Shown here: piece after piece, positions 58,421 through 58,726 of the stretch
How the letters are laid out: each line of letters starts with the position of its first letter
How positions within the stretch are numbered: position 1 is the first letter of the stretch
Origin: Photobacterium halotolerans DSM 18316
GTDB lineage: Bacteria > Pseudomonadota > Gammaproteobacteria > Enterobacterales > Vibrionaceae
NCBI RefSeq assembly: GCF_000425165.1
Contig: NZ_AULG01000029.1
Coordinates: forward strand, 1 to 58,726
Direction: 5' to 3'
Length of the DNA stretch: 58,726 bases
Made by a program: the position numbers and the translations under genes
Notes under the pieces: generated by a model
What the model was told of the DNA's origin: nothing
Database searches by the model: none
Seen by the model: only the letters and a program-made list of their open reading frames with translations

Positions 58421-58726
58421 TCACAGATCCACATATTGATCGACCCTGTTCGGGAAGTGGAGGCTCAATTGGGATAACGTCAGATTCCAGTTCTGTACCG
58501 GATGCGTCCACTTCTCGGAAGCCTTCAACATCCCCGCATAGAGCAGCTTCAGCAAGCTGGTTTCGTTAGCGAAGCCGCCCTTGGTTTTGGTCAGCTTGCG
58601 GAACTGACGGTGCACCGCCTCAACCGCATTGGTGGTGTAGATGGCCCGCCGGATCTGCTCGGGATACTTGAAGTATACCGACAAATTGTCCCACTTGCTG
58701 CGCCAGGATTTGATGACCAACGGGTA
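58421..58726 (-). CDS. IS256-type transposase, C-terminal part (5' end outside window)
   Basis: The minus-strand frame is open from the window edge to a TGA at 58421-58423; about 101 residues are seen. YPEQIRRAIYTTNAVEAVHRQFRKLTK and GGFANETSLLKLLYAG are the C-terminal signature of IS256/Mutator transposases, including the catalytic glutamate in NAVEAVHRQFR. The gene begins beyond the window, so completeness is unknown. The IS end must lie between 58404 and 58420, immediately after the PIN gene stop. Confidence 0.88.
   Translation of the reverse strand, partial: YPLVIKSWRSKWDNLSVYFKYPEQIRRAIYTTNAVEAVHRQFRKLTKTKGGFANETSLLKLLYAGMLKASEKWTHPVQNWNLTLSQLSLHFPNRVDQYVDL

Noticed and set aside
56329..58726. 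A VSP-II type integrase or genes in the tRNA-Ile2 island
   Set aside because: No tyrosine recombinase reading frame and no second copy of the tRNA 3' end is present in the window.
1..58726. CRISPR array, retron, or a multi-gene defence island
   Set aside because: No regularly spaced repeats, cas genes or reverse transcriptase were seen; the only defence-like candidate is the ImmA/IrrE-PIN pair.

Overview
The window is about 58.7 kb of a gammaproteobacterial chromosome. Gene order (rpsU-yqeY-dnaG-rpoD; nudF-yqiB-cpdA-yqiA-parE-parC next to tolC; YkaA-Pit-SH3 next to a GspA-type gene and cca; leuX-lptGF-pepA-holC-valS) and protein sequences fit the Vibrionaceae, perhaps Photobacterium or a close relative. 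The genus is an inference from memory, since no search was possible. Most of the window is conserved core genome, dense and moderately GC-rich.

Layout. Left edge (1-970): an IS630-type transposase tail and an orphan secreted protein, lying beyond the 3' end of a leuX-type tRNA-Leu(CAA). 1.3-9.2 kb: RDD membrane protein, lptG/lptF (LPS export), pepA, holC, valS. 9.1-12.5 kb: a one-gene islet with a 1000-residue leucine-rich-repeat lipoprotein, bracketed by a duplicated valS 3' end. 12.5-16.9 kb: M48 peptidase/YjgN pair, a doubled DUF2061 membrane protein, a MarR-acetyltransferase fusion and rraB. 17-21.6 kb: argF behind tandem ARG boxes, a pyrL-like leader and attenuator before pyrBI, a serine-protease-like lipoprotein, ridA. 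21.6-31.7 kb: idi, plsC, the nudF-to-parC operon and divergent tolC. 31.9-43.9 kb: hldE, glnE, a chemoreceptor, a frameshifted potassium channel, a CYTH-CHAD triphosphatase, a MITE-like element, the YkaA-Pit phosphate pair and a YgiM-type SH3 protein. 44-56 kb: a GspA-GspB fusion, cca, uppP, folB-folK, plsY, tsaD and the rpsU-yqeY-dnaG-rpoD operon. Right edge (56.2 kb onward): tRNA-Ile2(CAU), then AT-rich accessory DNA with an XRE-ImmA/IrrE plus DUF4411 (PIN) pair cut off by an IS256-type transposase.

How it fits together. The core genes serve envelope assembly (lptFG, hldE, uppP, plsC, plsY, tolC), information processing (holC, valS, parCE, dnaG, rpoD, tsaD, cca, two tRNAs), nitrogen, arginine and pyrimidine metabolism (glnE, argF, pyrBI) and signalling (cpdA, chemoreceptor, rraB). 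The accessory DNA sits at three junctions: tRNA-Leu, the valS 3' end and tRNA-Ile2. The most unusual signals are the valS-end duplication around the LRR lipoprotein and the toxin-antitoxin-like pair in the tRNA-Ile2 island, a site that corresponds by gene context to the VSP-II integration site of Vibrio cholerae.
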